NCBI GenBank assembly: GCA_038528235.1 | Contig: JBCBEX010000006.1 | Coordinates: forward strand, 1 to 64,000 | From: JBCBEX01 sp038528235 | GTDB lineage: Bacteria > Bacteroidota > Rhodothermia > Rhodothermales > Rubricoccaceae | Direction: 5' to 3' | DNA: 64,000 nucleotides | Part shown: positions 17,301 through 25,249 of the stretch, one piece after another | How the letters are laid out: the number at the start of each line of letters is the position of its first letter | Numbering within the stretch: the first letter of the stretch is position 1 | Program-made: the position numbers and the translations under genes | The notes under the pieces: model-generated | Told to the model about the DNA's origin: nothing | Databases searched by the model: none | The model's input: only the letters and a program-made list of their open reading frames with translations

Positions 17301-19219
17301 TGCTCCGTGAATACGTTGCCCCGCTCGATGAGCACCTCGGCGCGGCCCGACGTGCTGCCTGCCTCGGCGTAGAGCGCGTCGGCGCGGTCGAAGGCCTCCA
17401 GCGCGAGGGTGGGGCGGCCTGTTTCGGTGTAGAGGCTGGCGAGCTTGCGCCACGAGTAGGCCTGCCCTGAGAGGTCACCTGCCTGCTCACGCACCGCGAT
17501 GGCCGCGCGGTGTGTGGCGATGGCATCGGCGGTGCGTCCGAGCCGCCACTCGCTCTGGGCGATCTGGCTGAGCGAGTAGCCCGCGTCAGAAAGGTGGCCG
17601 CTGATCCGGTGGAGGCGGTCGGCCTCGCGCCAGAGCGCAATTGCCTCCTCGTACTGCCCCAGGTTCGAGGTCACGAAGCCGAGTTCGTCGAGTGCGTCGG
17701 CCTCGCCCTCGGTGTCGGCAAGGGCCGCGAAGGCGCCGCGGACGGCCTCGTAGGCGTCGCGCGCGTCGCGGTAGAGGCCGCGCTCCTTCTGGATCTCCGC
17801 CTGGCGGTTGCGCACTGTCGCGATGCGGCGGAGGCTGGCCGTAGAGCCGTCCTCCTCGTAGAGCGTGAGCGCGTGGTCGTAGACGGCGAGGGCGTCGTCG
17901 TAGCGCCCGAGGTGTTTGAGTGCGATGCCCTGACGCAGCACCTGCTCGCCGACATCGTAGGGTGAGGCGTTGCCCTCAGCACGCGCGGCTTCGGCCCGGG
18001 CGATGCCGCGCTCGGAGGTCGCCAGCGCGTCCGTGTAGTCCCCGACGGCCACCTGGTTGATCGAGATGTTGTACAGGGCATTGAGCAGCGAGACGACCCC
18101 GCCAAGGCGCTCGTACTCGGCGATAGCCTGTTCGTAGGCGGGCACCGAGTCACGGTAGCGGCCAGCCTCAGTGAGGATGAGGCCTCGCGAGAAGAGCGCG
18201 CTCGCAGCGCTCGCCTCCCAGCTCTGGTGGCGGGCCGTGCGCTCGGCGAGATCGAGCAACCGGAACGCGTCGTCGAGCTGCCCTAGGCGACCGAGCTCTT
18301 TTGCCTCGTCACGCCACTCGGTGAGGAAGTCCTCGTCATGCTCGTAGTCGTAGCGCGCGATGGCGGCGTCGAGGTCGTCGGCGCTGAGAAGGAAGTCGCG
18401 GAGGCCATCGCGGCCCAACGGCGCGCTGTTGATGAGCCACGTGGCGAACGTCTCGCTGATCTTCCAGCGCCCGCCGACGTATTTCCCAGGGTAGCTCCGT
18501 ACGAAGTCCAGGAATCGGACGAGGTCGTCAGTGGTCGCCTCCAGCATGAGGTCAAACGGAAGGCGGCCCTCATAGTAGCCGCGCCCGATGGGGTCGAAGA
18601 GCGAGGCCAAGAGAGGGGTCAGGTTGCCGCTCTCTCGCAGGCCTACGACGTAGTCGCCAGCTTCGTGCACGGCGTCAGCGAAAGGCTTGAGGAGCGCCTG
18701 CTCGTCCTCGGGGGAGCGCAGCGCAAAGACCTCCTCAGGAGAGACGAACATCTCGTTGGCATTGTCGGTGAGACGGATGCCCAGTTGGGCGAGGTAGAGG
18801 AGGAGGCCGTCGTGCGTGTCGGCAGGAATGGTGATGGGTAGTTCGAGGAGGTCGCCTGGATAGAGCCGCAGCTGCGGTGCCTTTGGTTTGCTCAGCCACA
18901 CGTGCGCGGCGGCCTTTCGGCGGCCTCCGCCTACGACTCGCGCAGTCCCAAGCGCGTCGCCGCCGGAGTCATGCTCCGCGACCTGGTAGACGCTGAACGG
19001 CGTCCCGCGCCCGCCCGGCACGAGGCGGTCGAGCGGGCCGCTGCCGAAGAGCACGAGGAGCGAATCCCCCGGCGCCTCGTCGGCGAGGCCTAGCACCTCG
19101 AAGGCAAACAGGACGCGCTGGGTCGGCGCCTCCCCCTCGGTGGCCTCTTGGGCACGTGCCCAGGGCGAAAAATGCACGACGAAGCCGACGAGCAACAGGG
19201 CGCAGAAATAGGCACGCAT
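14363..19219 (-). CDS. Exported TPR-repeat protein with C-terminal CHAT (caspase-like) protease domain
   Basis: I start at ATG 19219, where a signal peptide begins (MRAYFCALLLVGFVVHFSPW, then ARAQ), giving 1618 residues. An N-terminal region of unknown fold (about 28-280) precedes an array of tetratricopeptide repeats (roughly 290-1130, e.g. YEEAIALWREADRLH and DYAAALDAYARADSLY), then a helical linker with a perfect 8-residue duplication, then the CHAT domain (about 1330-1618). The catalytic pair is visible: His1483 in LHLATHGVL and Cys1529 in LVTLSACESA. CHAT proteases cleave or signal upon partner binding through the TPR platform. Secretion to the periplasm is implied by the signal peptide. 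Stand-alone gene; substrate unknown. Confidence 0.9.
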   Translation of the reverse strand: MRAYFCALLLVGFVVHFSPWARAQEATEGEAPTQRVLFAFEVLGLADEAPGDSLLVLFGSGPLDRLVPGGRGTPFSVYQVAEHDSGGDALGTARVVGGGRRKAAAHVWLSKPKAPQLRLYPGDLLELPITIPADTHDGLLLYLAQLGIRLTDNANEMFVSPEEVFALRSPEDEQALLKPFADAVHEAGDYVVGLRESGNLTPLLASLFDPIGRGYYEGRLPFDLMLEATTDDLVRFLDFVRSYPGKYVGGRWKISETFATWLINSAPLGRDGLRDFLLSADDLDAAIARYDYEHDEDFLTEWRDEAKELGRLGQLDDAFRLLDLAERTARHQSWEASAASALFSRGLILTEAGRYRDSVPAYEQAIAEYERLGGVVSLLNALYNISINQVAVGDYTDALATSERGIARAEAARAEGNASPYDVGEQVLRQGIALKHLGRYDDALAVYDHALTLYEEDGSTASLRRIATVRNRQAEIQKERGLYRDARDAYEAVRGAFAALADTEGEADALDELGFVTSNLGQYEEAIALWREADRLHRISGHLSDAGYSLSQIAQSEWRLGRTADAIATHRAAIAVREQAGDLSGQAYSWRKLASLYTETGRPTLALEAFDRADALYAEAGSTSGRAEVLIERGNVFTEQNDHARALPLYEEALALFEEADDREEVGGTLSVIGNALVRLRRYREAEERYSRALEVSRALGKRTWQVNDLVALGNLAAEGQYDRDAADAYYREALQLAESVGATTEAALAMAAYGRFLSQAGRFDEAEARLTEAYDRWVAAGNRVGEAWTLIDLGHLNELRGDFERAREQYEASLAIGEAINDLGRVGTALAYLGDLAGVLAQFDEAEAFHRQALAVSEESANLWGQAGALNGLGNLAEDRADYAAALDAYARADSLYDALGSDIARAGPINNAGVVHLFQGDYAAALGAFERTRAIYEAAGQEDAGLLVAELNVARALLEQQRWDEATAANARAFALAERFGLDRITAAVLYNDGRIALERPEPDPAAAATSMRRAVVILETTDEQTRLTEALGVFGRALLANREAGAAETMLERAATLASDLGMPQHVWEPTYTLALIREQQGRDAEAVALLRQSVEAMETVRARVVGGQEAQRRFAEGGPKVRVYEALVAALIQQGQTEEALAYLDRSYSDDLRAQFGDPLLFATADGASFATADGASADGTVTEADRLRALQATVDQLETERAQALAAGQTARAEALAARLSVSQSEYRALLDDEIRNDPALARRLPDAARTLQQERRDFPDDLAVVTYLVGESRLFLFVATQDSVGAEVLNASVDEVQGLVQDLRRFIATPTAAAAVRSGSLGGDDRSGSTDVERYDSVRQRLYDLLIAPAVPRIGKRTRLAIIPNGPLYDLPFAVLPAPDDTGRADLEQFLIEDRTLFYVSDLSVLYRRGMRGSDIRIRAFGNATTDSLEALPFAEREVEALAQLYPGSELFVREAATERQVKAAPSDYTVLHLATHGVLDPKVERSYLALAPDGDEDGRLTLDEVRRLDALGDYRLVTLSACESALGNTDEAAWPINPALAFLENGARTVVASLWKVDDAATGALMEAFYTTLAEGDAAAALQHAQTTLLADPATRHPYYWAPFVLLGDDQ
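15677..15724. repeat. Perfect 24-base tandem duplication inside the TPR-CHAT gene
   Basis: Positions 15677-15700 and 15701-15724 are identical. The duplication repeats the eight residues FATADGAS just ahead of the CHAT domain, and a degenerate third unit (ADGTV) follows. It is in frame and lies in a Ala/Asp/Gly-rich linker, so length variation here should be tolerated. Confidence 0.85.
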
Positions 19220-19465
19220 AGCGAGGAGCGCGAGTGGGACGGTCTGACAGCGGAGGGGGGAGGGCCGCAACACACAAGGTGCCGCACAACGTGCTGTCGC
19301 GCCCTCCCCGGCTTCGGGGAGAAGAGCGCCGACGGCTACCCTTGAAACGAATGGTAAGCCATGGGCAAGGTGTAGCACGACCGCGCCCGACGCAAGAAAC
19401 CGCGCTCCGCGCCGACGGTTGGCAAGCCCGACTCCACCCCCGACCACGTCTGCGTCCGCGCCGTC

Positions 19466-20389
19466 ATGCCTCTTTCCACCGTCACCGCCACGCGCTACGT
19501 CACCCCCCTACGCGAGGGCGGCTCACTGCCTGCGCTGGTCGACACCGCCGACGCCGAGGGCGCGGCGGCCGGGTTGTTTGTCGTCAAGTTTCGCGGGGCG
19601 GGGCAGGGAGCGCGGGCACTCGTGGCCGAACTCATCGTCGGGCAGCTCGCCCAGCGGATCGGCCTGACTGTTCCCGATCTCGCCCTCGTCGATCTCGCCG
19701 ATTCGTTCGGGCGCACCGAGCCGGATCCCGAGATTCAGGACATTCTCAAGGGCAGCCGCGGGCTCAACGTTGGCCTGCACTACGTCGATGGCGCGTTCAC
19801 CTACGACGCGGCCCTGCCCGCTGTGATGCCTGAGGAAGGCGCTCCCGTCGTCGATCCCGAGACGGCCGCCGCTGTCGTGTGGCTCGACGCGCTCGTGACC
19901 AACATCGACCGGACGGCCCGCAACCCCAACCTCCTGCTCACCCAGGCCGACAGGGCCGCACGCCCGACGCTCTGGCTCATCGACCACGGGGCGGCGCTCT
20001 ACGTGCACCACGCTTGGGACGCGGACAACGTGCAGGCGCTCGTCGCCGAGAAGGCGGTGGCCCCGTTCGTCCCGATTCATGACCACGTGCTGCTCCCCGT
20101 CGCCGGCGACCTCGCGGAGGCCGACGCGCGGCTTGCGCCACGGCTGGACGCAGCAGACCTTGAGGCGATGTTGGAGGCTGTGCCGGATGCGCTGCTGATG
20201 GACGCGCCCGAAGGCCGTACGCCCCCGTTCGAGAGCGCCGCTGCCAACCGGGCGGCCTACGTCGCCTTTCTCAATGCGCGCCTCGCTCCGCCGCCGGACG
20301 GGGGGCTGCGGCCGTTCGTGGTCGAGGCAATCCGCGCCCAGGCTGCCCTCGCCGAGGGTCCCAAGGTAGCCTTGCCCTACCGCCGCTGA
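19466..20389 (+). CDS. HipA-like kinase family protein (HipA_2 type)
   Basis: A 307-residue protein with a stripped-down HipA kinase fold. It has a Lys-containing beta strand (GLFVVKFRGAGQGARALVAE), then DALVTNIDRTARNPNLLL, which combines the catalytic-loop Asp with an Asn, and WLIDHGAALY, the metal-binding Asp-His-Gly in place of DFG. Classical HipA toxins phosphorylate glutamyl-tRNA synthetase and pair with HipB. Here there is no HipB-like DNA-binding partner; instead a DUF3037 gene follows, 24 bases after the stop. This shorter family is commonly found next to DUF3037. Function unknown; kinase activity is inference. Confidence 0.75.
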   Translation: MPLSTVTATRYVTPLREGGSLPALVDTADAEGAAAGLFVVKFRGAGQGARALVAELIVGQLAQRIGLTVPDLALVDLADSFGRTEPDPEIQDILKGSRGLNVGLHYVDGAFTYDAALPAVMPEEGAPVVDPETAAAVVWLDALVTNIDRTARNPNLLLTQADRAARPTLWLIDHGAALYVHHAWDADNVQALVAEKAVAPFVPIHDHVLLPVAGDLAEADARLAPRLDAADLEAMLEAVPDALLMDAPEGRTPPFESAAANRAAYVAFLNARLAPPPDGGLRPFVVEAIRAQAALAEGPKVALPYRR

Positions 20390-20413
20390 TTGTCCGCCGC
20401 TGAGTATCCGTCG

Positions 20414-20806
20414 ATGAGCATGCCGAGCGAGCCCCCCGTCTGGATCGACTACGACTACGCCGTCGTGCGCGTTGTGCCGTCGGTGGCGCGGGGCGCGTTC
20501 GTGAATGTGGGCGTGGTGCTGCACGCTCGGCGCGCGCGCTTCCTGGAGGCGCGGCTGCACCCGGAAGTGGCGACGCTGGCCGACCTCGCCGTACTGTCTG
20601 AGGCATTGTTGCAGGGCACGCTTCATGCGTACGAAACGGTGTGCAACGGGCACGGGGTGATCGGGTGCTACCCACCCTCGGAGCGGTTCCACTGGCTCAC
20701 GGCTCCGCGCTCGGCAGCGCTCCGTACCTCGCCGGTGCACAGCGGTCGCACCACGGACCCCGCGGCAACGCTCGTGTCGCTCTATCAGACACTCGTGGCC
20801 CGCTGA
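20414..20806 (+). CDS. DUF3037 family protein, partner of the HipA-like kinase
   Basis: 130 residues from ATG 20414 (ATG 20420 is equally possible). The family signature is near the N terminus: DYDYAVVRVVPSVARGAFVN followed by VGVVLHARRARFLEARL. It lies directly behind the kinase gene in a different frame, so the two are almost certainly co-transcribed. DUF3037 has no established role; the recurrent pairing suggests a substrate, regulator or antitoxin-like partner of the kinase, which is inference. The 210 bases after it hold nothing recognisable. Confidence 0.75.
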   Translation: MSMPSEPPVWIDYDYAVVRVVPSVARGAFVNVGVVLHARRARFLEARLHPEVATLADLAVLSEALLQGTLHAYETVCNGHGVIGCYPPSERFHWLTAPRSAALRTSPVHSGRTTDPAATLVSLYQTLVAR

Positions 20807-21016
20807 AACGCGCGTGCGTGCGTTGGACGGTCGCCCACGAAAGGTTCAAGGGCACGCAACGAGGCACGCCGTGGACAATACGGCCGCCTGGTCGGGTATT
20901 CCTTGGCAGCGTGTCTCAGAATCGGGATCCTGCGTGAGACTCAGCCAGACACAGACGTCGCACCCATCGCCTGGTCGCTAGGTCCATCGCCGGTCGCCCA
21001 TTCTCCCGACCCCGCT

Positions 21017-21646
21017 ATGACCTTTATCCACGACCATCTCGTTTCCCTGCTCATCGGCTCTACGGTGTTCCTCATCGTCACGGCCATGACGGCCCGCCTC
21101 ACCGAGGCGAAGGTCGAGCAGGCCTCGCTCTACCAGGTGAAGGCCCAGTCGCTCGACTTCGCGGAGTGGCTCGAAGACGACCTCGCGCAGCTCGGCGAGC
21201 ACACCGTCGGGCCGCTGGCCACGCGCTTCGCCATGCCCACGCACGAGGGGGGGCAGACGACCGCCTTCTCGTTTCATCGCGACCTCGTCAGCACGACGTT
21301 CGACACCACGCGCGTATCCATCCGCTACCAACTCGTTGCTACGACGGGGGCGAGCTACCCGGACACGACGGTCCAGCAATACCAGGTCGTCCGCTCCACG
21401 CGGGAGGCCGCACTGCTCAACGGCACGCCTGCCTGGACGACGCCGTGGCAGCCCGGCGGCCTCAGCCCCGCCACGCTGACGCATTTCGACATCGAGCCGA
21501 TGACGCGCCTCGGGCAGGCCGCCGCGAGTCCAGGCGACGTCGCCTTCCTCCGGGTAGCCTTCTCGCTGACGCAGCCGCCCCAAGGCCGCGTGCCCACGTT
21601 CCGCGAACTGCACTGGGCAACCACGCTCACGCTCCGCGAAGACTGA
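21017..21646 (+). CDS. PilW-like membrane-anchored protein without a prepilin cleavage site
   Basis: 209 residues from ATG 21017; the frame is open further upstream but without protein-like sequence. One hydrophobic helix (HLVSLLIGSTVFLIVTAMTA, residues 6-25) runs straight into an amphipathic helix ending FAEWLEDDLAQLG, the same order as in PilW minor pilins, where the helix ends in a R/EDL-x-x-x-G pattern. A beta-rich exported domain follows. The G-F-T-L-I-E prepilin peptidase motif is absent. First of three similar genes; most likely one unit with the next two. Similarity to PilW is by layout, not by alignment score. Confidence 0.6.
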   Translation: MTFIHDHLVSLLIGSTVFLIVTAMTARLTEAKVEQASLYQVKAQSLDFAEWLEDDLAQLGEHTVGPLATRFAMPTHEGGQTTAFSFHRDLVSTTFDTTRVSIRYQLVATTGASYPDTTVQQYQVVRSTREAALLNGTPAWTTPWQPGGLSPATLTHFDIEPMTRLGQAAASPGDVAFLRVAFSLTQPPQGRVPTFRELHWATTLTLRED

Positions 21647-21774
21647 GCGCTGCACGACATGGATAGGCGCCTGTCTGAAGGTGCCTCCGTGCAGCACACT
21701 CCGGCCGCTCAGGCACCCAGTCCCCCGCACCGCTTCACTCGCCACTCCACGCCACCAACGCCCAGCCGCACACC

Positions 21775-22827
21775 ATGGGAAAGGCCCTACTCCTCATCGT
21801 CACCGCGACGGCGCTCTTCGGAGGCGCCTCGCTGTTCCAGACCCAAGAATCGGCCTCCGAGACGCGCCGGGCGCAGGCCTCCTACCAGGAGGAGGTGCTC
21901 GCTCGCGAGATCGCACGCTCGGCCTACAACGTCACCGTCGCGCTTGCCCGGGACGCGGGCGCAGACCTCAACGAGGCGCAAGCCCGGATCAACGGTCGCA
22001 CCAGCGACGGTCGCCCTGACCCGTTTGGCCGCAAGACCGGCAGCCACCAGGGCGGCACCTACGAGGCCCGGGCCACGGTCAAGGATGGCCACGCGCTCGA
22101 CCTCCATGTCACGGGCTACTACGGCACCGCCTCGCACACGATCAACGAGGAACACCGCATCCAGGTGCTTACCGTCAAGCAGCCGAGCACGCTCACGGTC
22201 GAGTTCATCGAATCGATGGCGGGCTACTGCTCGTCGGTCTGGCTTGAACGCCTCATCCCCGTTGCAGCCCGTCAGACTGGCGACCCCGTGGACACCGATG
22301 GCGACGGCTACGTGGCGCTCGACCCCGTGATGATCTTCACGCCGGGCAACGGCCGCGACGGCTCGCGCGAAACCTTCAGCGAGACGCTCCAGACCGGCAC
22401 CCGGCTCAACTTCTTCATCGGCGTCGATAAGAACTGCTCCGAGGAAGGTGTCTACGCCGCCACTTACGACGCTTCGGACTATGACCACAGCCACTACGCG
22501 CTCAACGACTACGAGCCTTACGTCACCGTCACCGAGGAGTCAATCTGGGCGATGGTGGAGCAACACCCCACCGACGATCAGCGCTGGCGTATCGGCTGGG
22601 AAGACCAGCGCCGCACCGAATGGGACGATCCCGACCTGAACAAGGCACGCTCGTCGAGCCTGCAGAAGACCAAGATCGAGGGCTATGACGGCGACGGCTG
22701 GCCTACGACCAACGCCGAGGGCTACCGCGCCCTCCGCGACTACGGCTCGCGCCCCGACTTCAGCGACCAGGTCGTCGAGGTCACGCTGACGCCGCTGCCC
22801 GGCTCGCCCAGCGAAGAGCCCGCCTAA
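21775..22827 (+). CDS. PilX-like membrane-anchored exported protein
   Basis: 350 residues. Starts MGKALLLIVTATALFGGASL, a hydrophobic helix near the N terminus followed by a polar helix (ESASETRRAQASYQEEVLAR) ending in RSAYNVTVALAR, the arrangement of PilX-type minor pilins. The exported part contains a DTDGDGY calcium-loop-like motif (about residue 170) and several Asp/Tyr-rich segments. Cysteines (CSSVW and NCSEE) might form a disulfide. No prepilin cleavage motif. Second of the three-gene set, 128 bases after the first. Confidence 0.55.
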   Translation: MGKALLLIVTATALFGGASLFQTQESASETRRAQASYQEEVLAREIARSAYNVTVALARDAGADLNEAQARINGRTSDGRPDPFGRKTGSHQGGTYEARATVKDGHALDLHVTGYYGTASHTINEEHRIQVLTVKQPSTLTVEFIESMAGYCSSVWLERLIPVAARQTGDPVDTDGDGYVALDPVMIFTPGNGRDGSRETFSETLQTGTRLNFFIGVDKNCSEEGVYAATYDASDYDHSHYALNDYEPYVTVTEESIWAMVEQHPTDDQRWRIGWEDQRRTEWDDPDLNKARSSSLQKTKIEGYDGDGWPTTNAEGYRALRDYGSRPDFSDQVVEVTLTPLPGSPSEEPA

Positions 22828-22967
22828 AGACGCCGCCCTCACAACGCCACTCACTCTCAGGAGGCCCTGCGCCGCAGGATGCCTGGCTTCACCGCTGACC
22901 CTACAGCCGCCTCGCACAGCGGTGGGGTCGGGCGCTGCCTCCTCCGTTCGCCTCACCCTCGTACTCC

Positions 22968-23603
22968 ATGCCGCAGACGCTCCTTGCCCTTCTGGCTCTC
23001 GCGCTCACCGGGATGCTGTCGCTCAACCAGCAGCAGGCCCTCATCGCCACCGACGACGACATGCTCGACACCGAGATCGAGATGATGGCAGCGGGCGTGG
23101 CGCTCCACACCATGGAGGTGCTCGCCGCGAAGTCGTTCGACGAGCGCTCAACGCCCGGGGAGGTGCACCAGTACGGTCTGCCCAGCGGACCCAGCGAGTT
23201 CTCTGGAGGGCAGGAGTTCGGCCGGACGGCCTCAGAAGGACGCGCGTTCGGCTGCGCCCTCGCCGAGCCGTGGACCGACCCCGGCTGCGACGACCTCGAC
23301 GACGCGCACAGCCACGTCAACGACATCACCGTGTGGCAGCCCGTGCCGTTTACGCTGCGCAATGGCCAAAGCGTGCCGTTCGAAGTGGCCGTCACGGTGC
23401 AGTACGTCCACCCCAACGCCTTCGACCTGCCGGTAGCGGGGCCGACCAACCATAAGCTCGTCACCGTCCGCGTCCGCTCCGAACACCAGGTGCAGCGCGG
23501 GCGCTACACCGACGGCGTCGTCCGTCTGGAACGGGTGATGTCCTATGAGGAGGCAACCGCCGTACGTGCCTACGAAGCCCGCTACGGCGCACCGCCCTCG
23601 TGA
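22968..23603 (+). CDS. PilV-like membrane-anchored exported protein
   Basis: 211 residues. Starts MPQTLLALLALALTGMLSLN, one hydrophobic helix, then an acidic helix (DDMLDTEIEMMAAGVALHTM) and a beta-rich exported domain with one Cys pair (GCALAEPWTDPGC). The layout matches a small pilin-like subunit, again without a prepilin peptidase motif. Third of the set, 140 bases after the second. A role as minor pilin-like parts of the type IV pilus-like machine at 31-41 kb is my inference. Confidence 0.55.
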   Translation: MPQTLLALLALALTGMLSLNQQQALIATDDDMLDTEIEMMAAGVALHTMEVLAAKSFDERSTPGEVHQYGLPSGPSEFSGGQEFGRTASEGRAFGCALAEPWTDPGCDDLDDAHSHVNDITVWQPVPFTLRNGQSVPFEVAVTVQYVHPNAFDLPVAGPTNHKLVTVRVRSEHQVQRGRYTDGVVRLERVMSYEEATAVRAYEARYGAPPS

Positions 23604-23645
23604 TTGGGTCTACCTTGGGCGCTCCCGTTCACCAAACGCGCGCTC

Positions 23646-24311
23646 ATGACCCTCACGCTCCCCGACGGCACCGCTGTCCGTCCCGGTAAAGTCCTCTGCA
23701 TCGGCCGCAACTACGCCGCGCACGTCCGCGAGATGGGCGGCTCTGACCTGCCCGAGGCGCCCGTCGTCTTCCTCAAACCCACCTCAGCGCTCGTGCCCTC
23801 CGGCGGCGCCGTCGTGATCCCGACGATGTCGGACAACGTTCACCACGAAGTCGAGATCGTGGTGGTGATCGGTCGCGGCGGGAAGCACATCGCCGAGGCA
23901 GATGCGCTGGACCACGTCGCAGCCTACGCGCTCGGCCTCGACATGACCGCGCGGGACATCCAGGCTGCGGCCAAGGCCAAGAAGGCGCCGTGGAGCGTGG
24001 CGAAGGGCTTCGACACGTTCGCGCCACTCGGACCGCTTACGCCCGTATCCGCCATCGCCGACCCGCAGGCGCTCGACCTCGCGCTCACCATCAACGGCGA
24101 GGCACGCCAAGCCGGGACGACGGCGCACATGATCTTCTCCGTCGCGCAGATCGTGGCCTACTGTTCACGCGTCTTCACGCTTGAACCGGGCGACCTGATT
24201 TACACCGGCACGCCGGACGGCGTCGGCCAAGTGCATCCGGGCGACATGCTCGAAGCGACCGCGACGGGTCTACAGCCGCTACGCGTGACCATCGAAGCCG
24301 AGGCGGTCTAG
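23646..24311 (+). CDS. Fumarylacetoacetate hydrolase family protein (acylpyruvase-like)
   Basis: 221 residues from ATG 23646 (MTLTLPDGTAVRPGKVLCIG). It is a single FAH catalytic domain: CIGRNYAAHVREMG, the metal-ligand Glu pair in HHEVEIVVVIG, Asp in GLDMTARDIQ, and the C-terminal motif IYTGTPDGVG. It is the short version of the family (FAHD1 or fumarylpyruvate hydrolase size), distinct from the long fumarylacetoacetase at 8164. It likely hydrolyses an acylpyruvate or decarboxylates oxaloacetate; the exact substrate is not decidable. Its stop overlaps the stop of a tiny minus-strand gene. Confidence 0.88.
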   Translation: MTLTLPDGTAVRPGKVLCIGRNYAAHVREMGGSDLPEAPVVFLKPTSALVPSGGAVVIPTMSDNVHHEVEIVVVIGRGGKHIAEADALDHVAAYALGLDMTARDIQAAAKAKKAPWSVAKGFDTFAPLGPLTPVSAIADPQALDLALTINGEARQAGTTAHMIFSVAQIVAYCSRVFTLEPGDLIYTGTPDGVGQVHPGDMLEATATGLQPLRVTIEAEAV

Positions 24312-24427
24312 CTCGCCAGCAGCATCCCGAGGCCGAGGAGCACCCCGATCAACGAGGCGAACGTGAGCGTTCGCACGAGCGGGGCGTCCGGAAAGCGGCG
24401 TTGCAGTCGGTGCACGATGTGGAGCAT
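24308..24427 (-). CDS. Possible 39-residue single-pass membrane protein
   Basis: A short frame from ATG 24427 to TAG at 24308-24310 encodes MLHIVHRLQRRFPDAPLVRT followed by a clean hydrophobic helix (LTFASLIGVLLGLGMLLAS). A positively charged N-terminal part before one membrane helix is typical of small real membrane proteins. It is tail-to-tail with the FAH-family gene, overlapping its stop by two bases. No family recognised; coding status rests on composition only. Confidence 0.45.
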   Translation of the reverse strand: MLHIVHRLQRRFPDAPLVRTLTFASLIGVLLGLGMLLAS

Positions 24428-24498
24428 GAGAGCGAGGGGTAGGGGCGAGGCTCGTCGGCGTCGCTACGGGGCGGCGCACGCCGGGTTACGCACGCTCG

Positions 24499-25116
24499 CT
24501 ACGCCGTCACCTCGGCGGTCGCGGCTACGAGTGCGGCGAGGTCACGGTCCACGAGGGTCCACGCCTCCGTCTCGGTCGTCCAGTCGGCGAACTGCTGCTT
24601 GGCAAGCGCCGGTGCCGCGCCGCCGTCGAGGATCGAGCGCATCTGCGCCTGCGCTTCAGCGGGACGCGGGCCCCAGGTGAAGAGCTCGGCCCCGTCGGCG
24701 TCGAAGGCGATGAGCTTCGGGATGCTGTGGCTGCCGTTGGTGTGGTAGCGCTCGATGAGGTCCACGTGCTCGTCGCGTAACAGTACCTGGAGCGACAGAT
24801 GGTCGCTCAGCGCAGCGGCCTCGGCGATCACGGGGAGGTTGAAGGCTGAGTCGCCGCACCACGCCTCGGTGAGCACGAGCCACGTCTGCGGCGCCTCGAT
24901 CCGCGCGAGCGCGGCACGGAGCGCGTCCGAGGGCACGTAGGCATCGTGGACATGTGTGGTCCGCTCGGCGTTGTACTTGCGGTAGAAGTGGTACTTCCGC
25001 GCCTCTTTGTCGAGGCCTTTGAGGGACTGCGTGAGGGCGCCGGCCCACTGCTGGCGGTAGGCGGCGTAGGAGAGCCCGTCGCGGCAGATGCGGTCGAGAA
25101 GCGTCGAGGTAGCCAT
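24499..25116 (-). CDS. Thioredoxin-like family protein
   Basis: 205 residues from ATG 25116. A helical N-terminal part (RKYHFYRKYNAERTTHVHD) is followed by a thioredoxin fold with TWLVLTEAWCGDSAFNLPVI. The active site is C-G-D-S, with the second cysteine of the CxxC replaced by Ser, which is normal for this cytoplasmic subfamily. The cis-Pro region is HSIPKLIAFD. It has no signal peptide. Redox or thiol-transfer role is likely, target unknown. Stand-alone gene; its 132-base upstream region shows nothing distinctive. Confidence 0.85.
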   Translation of the reverse strand: MATSTLLDRICRDGLSYAAYRQQWAGALTQSLKGLDKEARKYHFYRKYNAERTTHVHDAYVPSDALRAALARIEAPQTWLVLTEAWCGDSAFNLPVIAEAAALSDHLSLQVLLRDEHVDLIERYHTNGSHSIPKLIAFDADGAELFTWGPRPAEAQAQMRSILDGGAAPALAKQQFADWTTETEAWTLVDRDLAALVAATAEVTA

Positions 25117-25249
25117 CGGCAAAAGGACGTGGTGGAACGATCAGTCTGGTATGCAGACGGTGCAAAGTGCCTTGTTCTTACGCCAGGCAGGTGTACGGGT
25201 CGGCCTACACGCGCGACTCCACGTCAATTTCGAAGGACTTCTTGCCGCT

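Noticed and set aside
15311..17470. A 719-codon plus-strand open frame opposite the TPR-CHAT gene
   Set aside because: It lies wholly inside a well-supported gene and shows no domain; the length arises from the GC-rich codon bias of the other strand.
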